From Flaccisagitta enflata (lineage: Eukaryota; Chaetognatha; Sagittoidea; Aphragmophora), in NCBI GenBank assembly GCA_965153355.1, contig OZ231127.1:90520001-90584000 (forward strand): 64,000 nucleotides of DNA, in the 5' to 3' direction. Position 1 is the stretch's first letter; every line of letters begins with the position of its first letter. Under the pieces are notes generated by a model. It worked only from the letters and a program-made list of their open reading frames with translations, searched no databases and had not been told where the DNA came from. The position numbers and the translations under genes were made by a program. Shown piece by piece: positions 1 through 12,820 of this stretch.

Positions 1-195
1 TAACCCACGAGGGAAGTCCGTCGATGCCAGAACCAGCAGAATCGGAGGAGGAAGAGTAGAAATTCTGAGAGGAAATAATGAGGAGGAAAGGTCTGTAATG
101 GCTCATTACAATAAAGGATGCGGCACTTGACCAACGAGGGAAGTCCGTCGATGCCAGAACCAGCAGAATCGGAGGAGGAAGAGTAGAAATTCTGA
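1..195 (-). repeat. Tandem duplication of a DOP1 exon start with its splice acceptor
   Basis: Positions 7-68 and 134-195 are an identical 62-bp direct repeat, offset 127 bp. On the minus strand each copy is a TTCAG or CTCAG acceptor followed by coding [19 protein letters not shown]. The left copy (acceptor at 64/65) continues SWV, like the family's LPPWLQ. The right copy (acceptor at 191/192, behind a pyrimidine-rich C/T run) continues SLVKC. Both acceptors are phase 0, matching the 481-795 exon. Reading through from the right copy enters the left copy out of frame. Confidence 0.75.
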
Positions 196-870
196 AAAGG
201 GGGGGGGGAAATGATGGTGAATAAATCTTTATGTCTGTGAGGGACTCTCTCAACAGTTTCTGTGCATAACGTGATATCATGATGATCTATCATTAAGGAA
301 GGACGTGGCGATTAGAGAGAGGAGCAGATGGAAACAACCAAACAACCGAGAGATGAACTGTGAGGCAGAGAGACGAGTTAACAGCTATACTGAGAGACTG
401 ACAGGCAGGCAGACGGACAGATAAATTATTTATAAAACAGTAGGCTTAATCATCCCCACATTCGCTCTAATTACACTCACTTGAGGCAAAGACGACTGAT
501 ATCGAGGAAAAGAGCAAAATTCAACCAGCAGTTGACACGCAAGAGCAAACGCGTCTGTGAAGAGGGCGCCTCCACTTCCGCTTCCGCCGCCAGTTTCGTC
601 CGGGTGGAAAGAGACGGCGTGACCTCGGCCGAGATGCTGATGATTGGCGTCAGGCGGGAAGAGGAAGCGGCCTTGAGTCACGTCTTGACGTTGAGGATTA
701 AGAGTGTCTAAAAGCGGAGTTCCCGGAGAAATGACGGGAGTAGACGAAGACAAACTGGATACCGACAACATTTGCAGACACTGCGCCAAAACCTCCTGCG
801 TGATGGAGTGGAAGAGAGATTGAGAGAAATTCCGGATGTCGGTTTACGATTAGAAGGAACGAGACGTCAG

Positions 871-969
<99 letters not shown>

Positions 970-3900
970 GTGCCAGTGGGTGTCAGTGTGTAGGTCTCAA
1001 AGCTTGTGCATTTTGACTTTCGCAAAAGACTAATTTGCATATCGCAGAAAAAGGTTTGACCCGCTTATCTAATACGTGATCTGCAAACAATGACTACAGG
1101 TTTGTTCATTACATAGGAAGTGATTGCTTTCAATGGCTGTTAAGCAAATTGTGGGGAATTTAATCAATATGATAAACTGTCATTAATCGTAGGGGGAAAC
1201 AGGTCTTGCACCGTCTACGATATGTTGGATGGTACCTAAATTCAAACAGCCTGATATTGACTGATCTTTTTTGAAGTTTTTGACGCTTTTTCGTTTTGAA
1301 TTTGAATGGCCTGCGAATACGGGTCTTGATGAAGTGGGGGGGGAGGGCAAATCCCGGTGCCAACGCAGCTTTTTTAGCGTATTCACGGGTATTAGCTCGT
1401 TAGAATTCTCCGATCCTTACCTTTTGGCCGAATATTCTTTTGACGACCAGCGTCGTAAAAAACTCGTGAAAACTGAATAAACATGCTTGAAGAATGTCTT
1501 GTGGCGCCAACGAGTCGATTTCACCCTGTAGTACAACGGAACCACAATCAATATCTCCTATTAACAAACGTTTTATGCGTGTTCCAATTTAATGACCATT
1601 ACGCCTGTCAGGACTCAGGATGCCTAGAATAGTAAACAGAGACGAGGGGCTACAATATCGTCGCGGAAGGGTTCGGCAGGGGCTTCCAGGGTCAGGGTGC
1701 ATTAGAACATTTTCACTATTCTAGACATCCTGACAGACAGTACAGTAATGTTCACCTTGATTCCAAACTTACTAGCAGCGGTGAATTGCCGACCGAAGGC
1801 ATGAGCGGCGACTCGGCCCGTGGGAAAGATTTGAGGGGGGAGTTGGCTTTGGGTGGGGGATGCGCAGGTCGCGGAGGAGATGCTGTAAAAGAAATTTCAT
1901 GTAAGCGCGTAACACCAATCCAATCCCGTTCAAACACGACCTTTTCTTACAGGAACCTCGACCACTATGAACAGACGCTTCTTAAAGGAGCAGAAAAGTA
2001 ATATCTACACTGTCTTTAATTCGGATTGACTTGTTGTAATATTTAGATGGCAGGTTTACATTTTGCTCCTCAAGAAATAACCCGTGACGCTCACTTATGG
2101 AGCGCATAGCAATGTCGGTATCTTTCTACAGGAATACTATGCAGTGGGGTTTGTAGAATAACAGCCTAAACTGGAGGAACGTCGTTTGGCCGTTGCTAGA
2201 GAGCATCATTTAGCGGTTGCTAGGTCTGATGCCCCCTAGCATTGGCCAAACGAGCAATATTCTTACAGAACATACTGTGGGAAAGTTGTAGCAATTTTAA
2301 GTCTGAGTACCGTTCCCTGATAATATTAGTCAAAATATCGATATTCTAGTAGATATAAATGTATGAAAAAATAATTTTGGTTTCCATTGCAACCAAAAAA
2401 CTCAGGGAAAAAAGCATTGATTGAATAACTTGTAAATCATAACTTAAACATCAAATTTGTCAAATCAAATTAAGACACTTAAAAATGTGTGTGCGTATTT
2501 AAGGATTTAAATCCATACATAGTATTTTTGAAGAGGCTCCATCTTGATTGACGGGCGATGAGCGTTGATCATTATGATGTGGCGTGGGTGAGTTTCTCGC
2601 CGGCGAAGCGGTTGGAAGGGGATGAGGCGAAGTCGCCGACGTCGGTCGATCGTGGGCAACGACGTCGTCGGCTTCATCGTCATCGTCGTCGGCAGTTTCA
2701 CCCTCGACAACACCTTCGATGGTTATCAAGCGACCTTCTGAAATAATGAAAAAATCAGATGCGATGGAACAAGATTGAAGGATATGGATTAAGATGGATT
2801 GAGACTTGAGAGGAAGAAGGAAATAAAAAGTCCTACATTTTAACGCGTACCTAAGCGAGCGGACAAACGCTTAAGAAAAAATACACAAAGCTGAACAAAA
2901 ATTTGGACATAGGCAGACATAATACTAGGCAGATAAACTAATAGACAGATATATAAAAAGGCAGACCGACTGGTAGACAGAAAGACAGACAGACTGGTAG
3001 ATTGATAGACAGACAGGCAGACAGACTGATAGATTGATAGACAGAAAGGCAGACAGACTTAATATAGCAGACGAATAGACAAAAAGCCAGACATACAGAT
3101 AAACAGTCTAACTGATAGACAGAATGGCAGACAGACTCGCAGAGAGGCAGGCAGACTTACAGAGAGGCTGATTAATTGGCAGACAGACGTGATTTATAGG
3201 AAAATTGATACATAGGCAGTCGGACGGACAATTTAAAATGACAAGATACTAGGAAACATGATTGTTTAATAATCTCGGACCTACCCTCTGGAAGACCCAT
3301 GCTGGGCATGACTTTTCCCAGTAGTTTTGTGCATAGAGCGAGACCGGAACTTAACTCTCTGTCACCCAACGCGTTGACGAAACGCGTCAATGAACAGATT
3401 ATGTGATAAAGCAACGCGGGAAGATACTCCGTTTGAGTTTCTGCAAATGGAGGAAGTTAAAGATAATAGAACATAATACTAACAGACAAGCCCCAATGTG
3501 CGCTGGATGTGGCTGGCCGATGGGGGGGGAATTGACAAAAAACACGACAGAACTTACGCAGGCTCGAAACTGTCTGTGATTTGGTTATCAATCTCGGTGG
3601 GTGAAATCCTCATTTGCATATTGTAGATATGTTCTAAATAAGCTGAAAAATGTTTTCTATACAAGATTGGAATCGTTCTCAGCGTCACATTAATCATCAA
3701 TCTTTTGGCAAAACAGGGTCAGATAACTCCGTAGCCAACGATATCAAAGAAACTGGTATGAGTGATTTCGTTTCACCCCCGAACACGATTGCGTGTTGTT
3801 TGAAGGGGAGAATATGTTCAATAAACCGAACTGGTCTGACGGAATGGTACAGTACCTTCCGAGCAAACCCGGCTAAAACTGGAGGATTAATTTTTGTTAC

Positions 3901-6900
3901 TTTAATTTCATTTTTCAAACTTTATTTTTTGAATCTAACTTAATTTAAAGATACTTAATTCCTTGAACATATTTGACGGTCAAAAAAATTAACTTGTGAA
4001 ATCAAAGTGCATGAAGACATCAATGTGGAGTGTTCTAACACAGACCATTGGATTCAGCAGAAAATTTTACCTATCCTACACTACAAGAACAGCTCAATCA
4101 GACAATTATTTTAGGTTTTATAGCCATTTAAAGTTTTTAAGGACAATTGTCCTAAATTATTTTGAGACAATTGTCCTTAAAAACTTAAAATAGCTGTAAA
4201 ACCTAAAATAATTGTCTGGTTGAGCTGTTCTTGTAGTCTAGGACAGGTAAAATTTTCTGCTGAATCTAACGATCTGGGTTAGAACACTCCATATTGATGT
4301 CTTCATACACTTTGATTTCACAAGTTATTTTTTAACAGCCAAATATGTTCAAGGAATTAAGTATCTTTTAATTAAGTTAGATGCAAAAAATATAGTTTGG
4401 GAAATAAAATTAAAGTAACAAAAATTAATCCTCCAGTTTTAGCCGGGTTTGCTCGGAAGGTACTGTATGTCCAGATGTCTTTCCAAAAACTGGACCTAAT
4501 TTTCGCCGCGGCATAGTGCATAGCGGCATAGCTGTGTCTATGTGCATGTGCGACACTGAGACAAAGACTCGGTCAAAAAGCGTTTCTATTACTTTTAAAA
4601 CAGGTGGTGTGTAGGACCAGATTAGACATGCGGACCATATCCTATACATGTGTAAGTGCATGAATAATTGAATGTTGCGGCAGCTTGTGCTGATTTTTTC
4701 ATGCTACGCGGCGGCGCGTCGCGGTGCCTCGGTAATGACAGGAATTTCCAACTCCTTATCAGGCAAACTAAAATGAATGGGTAAAGATATAAGGCCTACA
4801 TGAAAGTAATATGGGGGGGGGGGCGGCGGGGGAACCAAACCTGGGTAGGTCTCAAGCGAGGCGTTGTCCAGGAGAAATGAGATGAGATCGCATAATTCCA
4901 GAATTGTCGTCTTCCCTCGAAGTCGGTTCACCGTTTCCAAATCCCACGAAAGATCGCCTGCATTAGGAATCAGCGATCATGTAAAATCAGGTCATATGCT
5001 GATGTGAGACGGACATGACAAGCCATTTAAACCCGATTTGTTGCACAGTTAAGCTTCATTAGAGCACTATTCAAACTGGATTTTTCATACAGGGAAGCTT
5101 CATTAGAGCGCATGTCAAGGGGACGTACCAAAAACCGGTCTGATTGCAACTTCATCTTCCATCCTCCATCTTCAGTATCTGTGAATGCTTCAGTGGATAA
5201 TGATATCCTATGTTTCACTTTCAAAGTCAATCTATTGGGTTCACAGAAGCAAGCTTTTACTGAAGCTGGGAAAACTTTCTTACACGGATGAGGCAAACTC
5301 ACCTTGATCCGGCTTGATCTCCTGATCCGGGGCATGGGCGTAATGACAGGCGGCGTAGAATAGTCTGCCCAAGTAGTCCCACATATAGTAAGCCTCGAAG
5401 CTGCTGAAGAGTAAATTGGCCGTTTTGACCACTTCGCTGCTGCCCGTGTTATGTCCCGGCGAGAGAGAGAAATGAACCTGGAAATGGGAGGAAAAATTAG
5501 AGTTGCTGCCAACAAGACAAAACTCTGGGATGATCCGAGTTGTTTGGAGTTTTTAAATTAATTTTTCTTCTTCATCATTATCAACTGGTTCTGTTTATTT
5601 CAGGCTCTTTCCAAACCATCAAAGTCAAATTTAGGACTCGACGTCGTAAAAATTTTGAGTCAAGACAGTCAAATCATGCATCATTGGGATGAGGAGAGAA
5701 TCGATTTATGTGAGAAAAATTTTACTGATGCGAAAATTTCGAAAAAATAGAATACCACTTGAGGAGTTGCCGTATTTTCATCAGCAAGTTTTAGGAGGAC
5801 ATTATTTAAAAAGTCCACCGATCTTTCATAACCATCTTGCAAGGCATCCTTAGGATGTTGCATTATATGAGACAATGTCCTTTAATTGCCATTTAGAGCG
5901 GCAACAATTGAAGATTTGAGTGCCGGAGGAAGATGCCATGAATGATGTAATGCGTGTCAATACAAAACCATAGCTGATTATAGGAACTGACTGATTCACA
6001 AACGGATCGCGCGATCGACTGTCGGGCTGAGAAAAGTTGCATGAAAGCGACCAAAATATTTAATTAATTTAAATTTCTTCCGGCATTCAATTCATCAATT
6101 TCAAGCAACCCCAAAGCGCCATCGACAGAAGTGACGATGGAAGATTCAACTCTTTTTGACCAGGATTCTTGATCTTGTGAAGAGTTTTTAGTCTGCAAAA
6201 AGCGAACGCGATTTTAAAAAAAAAGAATCAGAAAACTATCTCGGGAGTAAAAAGATAGGGTTTTATGTGAAGCAAAGTCCCAGAAAAGCATCAGCACATT
6301 CTTTCATATCCGTCACAACACCATTAACCATAATATACACCCAGTCACAAAACCATAATCCAGCTTTACACCACTGACCACTACAAATTTCTCTCTCACC
6401 TGAGAATTGCTTCTTTCCACGTTTTCCACGCCATCTTTATCCAGATTGGCCACTTTTTTCTCTTCCAAGCAAAGATGGTACAAAAACCGGAAAATCTCGA
6501 TCAGCACGTCTGCGAGGTGGATAAAGATCGTTTACAGAAAAGAGTTGTTGTTGTTTTTCTTGTTGTTGTTTTTCTTGTTATTTTTGTTTTTCTTGTTGTT
6601 TTTGTTTTTCTTGTTGTTTTTGTTGTTGTTTTTGTTTTTGTTGTTGTTCTTGTTTTTGTTTTTGTTTTTCTTGTTCTTGTTTTTGTTTTTCTTGTTGTTT
6701 TTTTTGTTTTTCTTGTTGTTGTTTTTGTTTTTCTTGTTGTTGTTTTTGTTTTTCTTGTTGTTGTTGTTTTTGTTTTTCTTGTTGTTGTTTTTGTTTTTGT
6801 TGTTGTTGTTTTTGTTTTCTTGTTGTTGTTGTTTTTGTTTTCTTGTTGTTGTTGTTTTTGTTTTTCTTGTTGTTGTTTTTGTTTTTGTTTTTCTTGTTGT

Positions 6901-7465
6901 TGTTTTTGTTTTTGTTTTTCTTGTTGTTGTTGTTTTTGTTTTTCTTGTTGTTTTTGTTTTTCTTGTTGTTGTTGTGGTTTTTCTTGTTGTTGTTGTGGTT
7001 TTTGTTGTTGTGGTTTTTGTTGTTGTGGTTTTTCTTGTTGTTGTTGTTGTTTTTCTTGTTGTTGTTGTTGTTTTTCTTGTTGTTGTTGTGGTTTTTGTTG
7101 TTGTTGTGGTTTTTGTTGTTGTTGTTGTGGTTTTTGTTGTTGTTGTTGTGGTTTTTGTTGTTGTTCTTGTGGTTTTTGTTGTTGTTCTTGTGGTTTTTGT
7201 TGTTGTTCTTGTGGTTTTTGTTGTTGTTCTTGTGGTTTTTGTTGTTGTTCTTGTTGTTGTTTTTCTTGTTGTTGTTTTTCGTTGTTGTTGTTTCTTTTTG
7301 TTGTTGTTGTTGTTTTCGTTGTTGTTGTTTTTCTTGTTGTTTTTGTTTTGTTGTTATTTTGTTTTTGTTGTTTTGTTGTTGTTGTTGTTTTGTTGTTGTT
7401 GTTTGTTGTTTTCTTGTTTGTTGTTGTTTTTTCTTGTTGTTGTTGTTGTTGTTTTTCTTGTTGTT

Positions 7466-7498
<33 letters not shown>

Positions 7499-7791
7499 TT
7501 TTTTGTTGTTGTTTTTTGTTTTTCTTGTTGTTTTTCTTGTTGTTTTTCTTGTTGTTGTTGTTGTTTTTCTTGTTGTTGTTGTTGTAGTTTTTCTTGTTGT
7601 TGTTGTTGTAGTTTTTCTTGTTGTTGTTGTTGTAGTTTTTCTTGTTGTTTTTCTTGTTGTTGTTGTTTTAGTTTTCTTGTTGTTTTTCTTGTTGTTGTTT
7701 TTTCTTGTTGTTGTTGTTTTGTTGTTGTTGTTTTGTTGTTTTCTTTTCTTGTTTTGTTTTCTTGTTGTTGTTGTTTGTTGTTGTTGTTTTC

Positions 7792-7830
<39 letters not shown>

Positions 7831-8048
7831 TTGTTGTTGTTGTTGTTTTGTTGTTGTTGTTTTTCTTGTTGTTTTCTTGTTGTTGTTTTTCTTGTTGTTT
7901 TTCTTGTTGTTGTTGTTTTTTTGTTGTTTTTCTTGTTGTTTTTTTCTTGTTGTTGTTGTAGTTTTTCTTGTTGTTGTTGTTGTAGTTTTTCTTGTTGTTG
8001 TTGTTGTTGTAGTTTTTCTTGTTGTTTTTCTTGTTGTTGTTGTTTTTC

Positions 8049-8101
<53 letters not shown>

Positions 8102-8851
8102 GGTTGTTGGTTGTTGTTGTTGTTGTTGTTGGTTGTTGTTGTTGGTTGTTGTTGTTGGTTGTTGTTGGTTGTTGTTGTTGTTTGTTGTTGTTTGTTTTTG
8201 TTGCTGTTTGTTGTTGGTTGTTGTGTTGTTGTTGGTTGTTGTGTTGTTGTTGGTTGTTGTGTTGTTGTTGGTTGTTGTTGGTTGTTGTGTTGTTGGTTGT
8301 TGTTGTGTTGTTGGTTGTTGTTGTGTTGTTGGTTGTTGTTGTGTTGTTGGTTGTTGTTGTGTTGGTTGTTGTTGTGTTGGTTGTTGTGTTGGTTGTTGTG
8401 TTGGTTGTTGTGTTGGTTGTTGTGTTGGTTGTTGTGTTGGTTGTTGTGTTGGTTGTTGTGTTGGTTGTTGTGTTGGTTGTTGTGTTGGTTGTTGTGTTGG
8501 TTGTTGTGTTTGTTGTTGTGTTTGTTGTTGTGTTTGTTGTTGTGTTTGTTGTTGTGTTTGTTGTTGTGTTTGTTGTTGTGTTTGTTGTTGTGTTTGTTGT
8601 TGTGTTTGTTGTTGTTGTGGTTTTTGGTCGAAGAGACATGATAGTGCACCCGGTAAAATGATGCTGCTCAAGTAGTGGGTCAGCTGGCCTTCATCATACC
8701 AGAAGCATACATATGATTCTCAAAAACTTCCTGGTGATTCTATGGGCAACGATAACATCTCTCACAACAATAACCAAAACAATGACAACGGCCAAAAAAA
8801 AGAACGAAACAACTACAGCCATTGAAACAACGCTTAATATAGCCAAAACAG

Positions 8852-8886
<35 letters not shown>

Positions 8887-11800
8887 CGTATAACTGACAA
8901 AACGAAAAAAATCGACATAAAAGCAATGATTTACCTTCGATGATGAGCGGACCAATTTCCGGTTTTTCCAAAAGAGTCATGAGAATTCTAAACAATTTGA
9001 GTCTTTCGGTGGTGTTGGAGGCGCTGGCTGTCAAATCCCGAGAGTCTCGAGTCTCCATGGAAAGGCTCGTCGTCCACGCGTCAGGATTTCGAGCCAACTA
9101 AAAGGTTGGATTTGACGAGAAAATGGAAAATTTCAGAATGAGATCGTTGAACACTCATACCACGATATCTATTGATAATCAATGGTCCATTCAGAAAACA
9201 GAGTATTCTTTTATTTTGATTGCGATTGAATACGATGGAAATCGAATTTGATAGAGAATTAAGTCGCCCTAGGCCCCTTTCAGTCTTTAAAGAACCATGA
9301 CAACATGTCGCACTATGGAAACCCTAGTAAACAACGGGACGAACCCCCACCTGCACTAACGACTGAACGAGCAAATCTTTGCTGTAAACATCGAGATAAA
9401 CATCGCCGGTGGGTCGGTCTTTAGGCGTTGCCGTGGCCGCGGCTTCGTTGCCAGCGCCGGGACTCTGATGTTTCGCCGCCATCGATAACTGAAAGTTGAC
9501 TGATATCGGGAACGGGAAGAAAATAGAAAGAGACTACAAATCATTTGTTTTGTACTATTATGTACTGTTAATAACAGTCTGTTATGTGTACTGTTATGTG
9601 CTGTTTTGTTCTATTACTGTTATGTTCTGTATGTTCTTGTATTATTTTGTAACACCATTTAAGCGCTAGCGCGAAGGCCAAGGGGACATCAATCGATTCA
9701 GGTGAATTCTTCATTTGGCGCTATGGTCACCCAACTCATTTCAATTTTTTTATGAAATAGCGCAGATTACGCTCCTCAAGCATTGAGCAGGCGAGCATCG
9801 TTTGTCGCGTCGGTCGTATGAATGATAATACGATTCTATACACTAATCAGTGACTCCGTACCAGGTAGAAGTGAGACGCCATTGGAATCGGTCCCCAGCA
9901 GCCATGCATACAGACGTCTATTTAAAGACATGTCTCTCCGGAGCAACACTTTCAGGGAGGCCAACATGTGTTGCAGATGATCCTGTTATACGAAACGAGA
10001 AATTGACTTAGTAGTTGTTGTTGTTGTTGTTGTTGTTACTACTCCGGAAAGTGGAAATTTCCCATACTTTCTTACAAGCTATGGGCTCATTAGTCATTAT
10101 TACTCTGTTTCTGTTTCGGCGTTTCACCTGTTTTGTGAGGTGAGGACTATGCAACGGGAAGCATAGGAGGAGGACGTCCAAAGTGCTGCGCTGAACCAAG
10201 ATGTTAGGATCCAGCAAGGATGAGCTGATTGCCTGAACAAGGGATGTTTTACATTTGTAAGGTCTATATTTTTACCATTACCAAACCCTCACGATCTAAG
10301 ACCTAATCAACCATAATAGTGATCGGTCGACCAACTAATCCGATCATCCAATCAATCATTCATCCAATCAATCAACAAATCGATCAACCTATCAATTAAC
10401 AATTCAATGACTCAATCTATCAATTAACAATCCATCAGCCAACTAAACCATCAGCATATCAATCAATACATTGATCAACGAATCGATCAATCAACAACTA
10501 TCTATTAGTCTATCAATCAAACAACCAGCAAAGCATCCAGTCCAGTCAATTAACGAGTAACTTGATCGATTACATCATCACTTCACAATAATGCACCTGC
10601 ACCATGACGCCTGGACTTCGTCCCAAGATGTGAAGCTGATCATCAAGCGTTTGTTTCTTATTGAAGTGCGTTAGAACGAAAGAGGCAGCTAGGGAAATAA
10701 GAAGTTGAAGAAAAAGGGTGATGGAGATGGATGTGACATGCATGAGCCAATTGCAATGACATCAACACGGGCATGTTAGCTAATATGGAATATGAAATAT
10801 AGAATATGAAAAATAGAATATGAAATATAGATTTTTAACATATGGCGGAGAGATCTACCACTTCACTCATTTACAAAATGTCGAATTTGTCATATCGATC
10901 TATTAAGTTCATAGTTTGGAAATTGTAGAAATACTAGTGCTACCTTGACATCGAACAGAAGCCGATAGCAGCATGGCTTCCCAAATTGCAGAGTAGAAGT
11001 AAGACAGCCCGACACCGTGAGATATCTGTTCGAGAAGTGCGTTGACGCGATCGTACGTTTCCGCGCCTTCTTCCAAACCCGGCAACAGTCCTACCACCAT
11101 CCCTGTCAACGCCGGACGCAGCATTGTGCCCAAAGCCAACAAGTGAGTTTCTATCACGGTCAAAAGCATTGGCTTCACGTTCATAGCGGCTTGACCTTTT
11201 GAGGGAAAAACATGATAGATTGTTTGATAGACTGATTGACTGATTTGATAAAATGATTGATGGATTGGTCAGTTGGATGATCGACCAGTGGTTGGTTTGT
11301 TCACATGATTTTTTTGTTATATAGTAGTATGTTGATTGACAGATTGTCTGATCCATAGATTTATGGACAAACTGATTTAGATGATTGACAGATTGCCGGA
11401 TTCATAGATTAATGAAATCATGATATACTCGTTGATAGATTGACGGGTTGAGTGATAGAAATGTAAGCAGTTAGTCTTCAGCAGTCTGAACATCATACTT
11501 ACCCAGCAATGGAAATATCCCAGATCCATAAATGAACAAATCTTCTACTAATTTCTCCTTCCCAATGGCCTGATGAACAAAAATTCAGTAATGTGGTTAC
11601 AAAAATTCAGAAATGTGGTTACGTGAGTACTGTGACCCTGGAACAAATCGAAGCCTACAAAATTTGACGACAAAAGGGTAAGAAGGGATGCTTTTTCTAC
11701 CTGGAATATGATATCGTAAGTCTCTAGACATTTTAAGTGAACGCCGGACGGGAGAGCTGGATGCAGGCATTGTGCCAAACGTTTCCCGATGATATGACGC

Positions 11801-12090
11801 CGTGGTACCACCTGAATAATAATAGAACCAGATAATTGCACTGTATTAGCGGAAGGCATAAGCATGATAGTACCTCCGGAGAGGTAGTTGTACATCCGTT
11901 CCCGCCCTGCCCCATATCGACTCACCTGATACTTATTGTTTTGAGTGAGGACTTTGTTTAATCTGCCCAATGCCGCGATGAGATCAGCCCATTCGCTGGT
12001 GTATTCGAAAGCCCGTAGTGCTCTTTCCACTTCCGTCAAATACTGACGGTATTTTTTGTCCGAATGGAGGAGCGTCGCTTCGTCCGCCAT
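1..12090 (-). CDS. DOP1: DOP1 (Dopey) family protein, 5' part of gene, runs off left edge
   Basis: DOP1 proteins are large cytosolic scaffolds that work with MON2 in endosome/trans-Golgi traffic (family knowledge). Exons in coding order: 11926-12090, 11701-11811, 11503-11569, 10944-11195, 10597-10688, 10128-10232, 9862-9982, 9351-9499, 8935-9097, 6400-6509, 5303-5477, 4841-4957, 3285-3440, 2519-2737, 1773-1882, 481-795, then 1-64 (cut by the window). All junctions are GT-AG and all phases match, giving about 830 codons; vertebrate DOP1 has about 2,400. Diagnostic stretches are [85 protein letters not shown] and [12 protein letters not shown]. The start MADEATLL lies in a good context (gcgATGG) and aligns with the family N-terminus. 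The 2519-2737 exon is an acidic, low-complexity linker (DDDDDEADD), and 1773-1882 is Pro/Ser-rich. Identification is very sure; exon edges are good to a base or two. Confidence 0.93.
870..970. repeat. (CT)n microsatellite in a DOP1 intron
   Basis: An almost pure CT run with one interruption near 951. On the DOP1 sense strand it is (GA)n and lies upstream of the acceptor of the 481-795 exon, which has its own CT-rich tract. Confidence 0.97.
2905..3190. repeat. Degenerate GACA/GGCAGACA tetranucleotide-derived array
   Basis: Imperfect repeats of AGACAGACAGGC and AGATTGATAGAC fill the DOP1 intron between the 3285-3440 and 2519-2737 exons. No coding signal is seen. Confidence 0.85.
3850..4465. 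mobile_element. Palindromic MITE with TA target duplication (Tc1/mariner-like)
   Basis: This 616-bp element is one large hairpin. The arm 3850 to about 4150 reappears inverted at about 4165-4465 with scattered mismatches. The ends read CAGTACCTTCCGAGC and GCTCGGAAGGTACTG, flanked by TA at 3848-3849 and 4466-4467. TA duplication with CAGT-type ends is typical of mariner-type MITEs (family knowledge). There is no transposase, so it is non-autonomous. It lies in the DOP1 intron between the 4841-4957 and 3285-3440 exons. Confidence 0.85.
5759..5848 (-). CDS. Possible extra or alternative DOP1 exon
   Basis: This 90-base open stretch encodes [13 protein letters not shown] followed by [13 protein letters not shown]. 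It follows a CCTAAG acceptor and precedes a GTGGTA donor, both in phase 0, so it would fit without a frameshift between the 6400-6509 and 5303-5477 exons. The corresponding stretch of vertebrate DOP1 is a short variable linker, so homology neither supports nor excludes it. The donor is weak. Confidence 0.3.
6545..8610. repeat. Two-kilobase compound TTG / TTTTTC array filling a DOP1 intron
   Basis: The plus strand is almost only T and G, with sparse C. Block structure: TTGTTGTTTTTC types (6545-6960), units with TTGTGGTTTTT (6970-7250), mixed pure (TTG)n and TTTTTC (7250-8100), TTGG variants (8100-8360), a 12-bp TTGGTTGTTGTG array (8360-8505) and a 12-bp TTTGTTGTTGTG array (8505-8605). Because CAA repeats contain no stop codons, both strands stay open for up to about 700 codons (Q/T/N-rich or V/L/F-rich). 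These frames are repeat by-products. The array occupies most of the 6510-8934 intron. Confidence 0.97.
8855..8886. repeat. (CAA)n run next to a DOP1 splice donor
   Basis: A short pure CAA run in the same intron as the large TTG array but on the opposite strand, about 50 bp from the donor of the 8935-9097 exon. Confidence 0.9.
10290..10590. repeat. Degenerate ATCAATC repeat region
   Basis: Many imperfect CAATCAATC and CGATCAAC units lie in the DOP1 intron between the 10597-10688 and 10128-10232 exons. A similar GATTGA-rich stretch lies at 11210-11460 in another intron. Confidence 0.75.
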
Positions 12091-12820
12091 CGCAGCAGTC
12101 TTGAAAAATTGTTTCGATTACTACTAAATTTCCGCATAGAAGTAGCTATTTGGACGTAGACCGCTTGATCACATCATGACTTTCTTGAGCAAGCGTCGAC
12201 GAGTTTTCTGATTTTTTTGTGAGTATGTTCTTCGGAATTACGGAAATGTCACAAGCTGATTACTATTTATGATTAGCGGTTACACTAACTGCACCTCAAG
12301 TTTCATTTTAAATCCTGTATATGTGCACGATGAAGAAAGGTAAAGGATAAGGTATGACCCACTTTAATCAAAAACGTTAAACAGCCAGACAGACCGAAAG
12401 CTCCAGAAAGTAACAATACAACGTAAAACTACAAGCATTTCTTATTAATTTCACAAAATTTTTTACTATTCTTTCACCAAAAAAAAAAATTCAGCGGAGT
12501 TGGCACTGGGCGTGTCAAGACATGCAATGCAGAAGCAGAAATAAAAACAAAAGGCAGTGTGAGCCTGTGAGGTCGAGGCCCAATTACTGAGAAATCAAGG
12601 ACCGGTTTTATTACTTTGTGCTCCTTTCAAGATGGAACTGATTGGAATTTGTGGTTGAAGTATGTATTTGTGTCCTTTATGCATGATGATTTGTAGCGAA
12701 TGAACGTTTTTTATGAATGAATGAATGAATGAATGAATATGGAGTCGCTATAACTCTTGTTACAAAAATCTGACAGCTGTAACTTGAACAGCTTAGTATC
12801 AGGAATTATCATGTCAATAC
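12091..12820. other. DOP1 upstream region, no gene seen
   Basis: This is the 5' flank of DOP1. It contains an A/T-rich stretch and a short TGAA tetranucleotide run near 12716-12738. I see no clear TATA box and no coding exon. The transcription start of DOP1 is not determined. Confidence 0.5.

Noticed and set aside
6079-6200. Minus-strand stretch [18 protein letters not shown] after a good TTTTTGCAG acceptor, as a further DOP1 exon
   Set aside because: The frame meets a TAA with no convincing donor before it, and no family alignment supports it.
6407-8671. Open frames of 200-744 codons rich in V/L/F/C or Q/T/N
   Set aside because: They are frames through a stop-free CAA/TTG repeat inside a DOP1 intron. 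All frames are open and composition follows the repeat.
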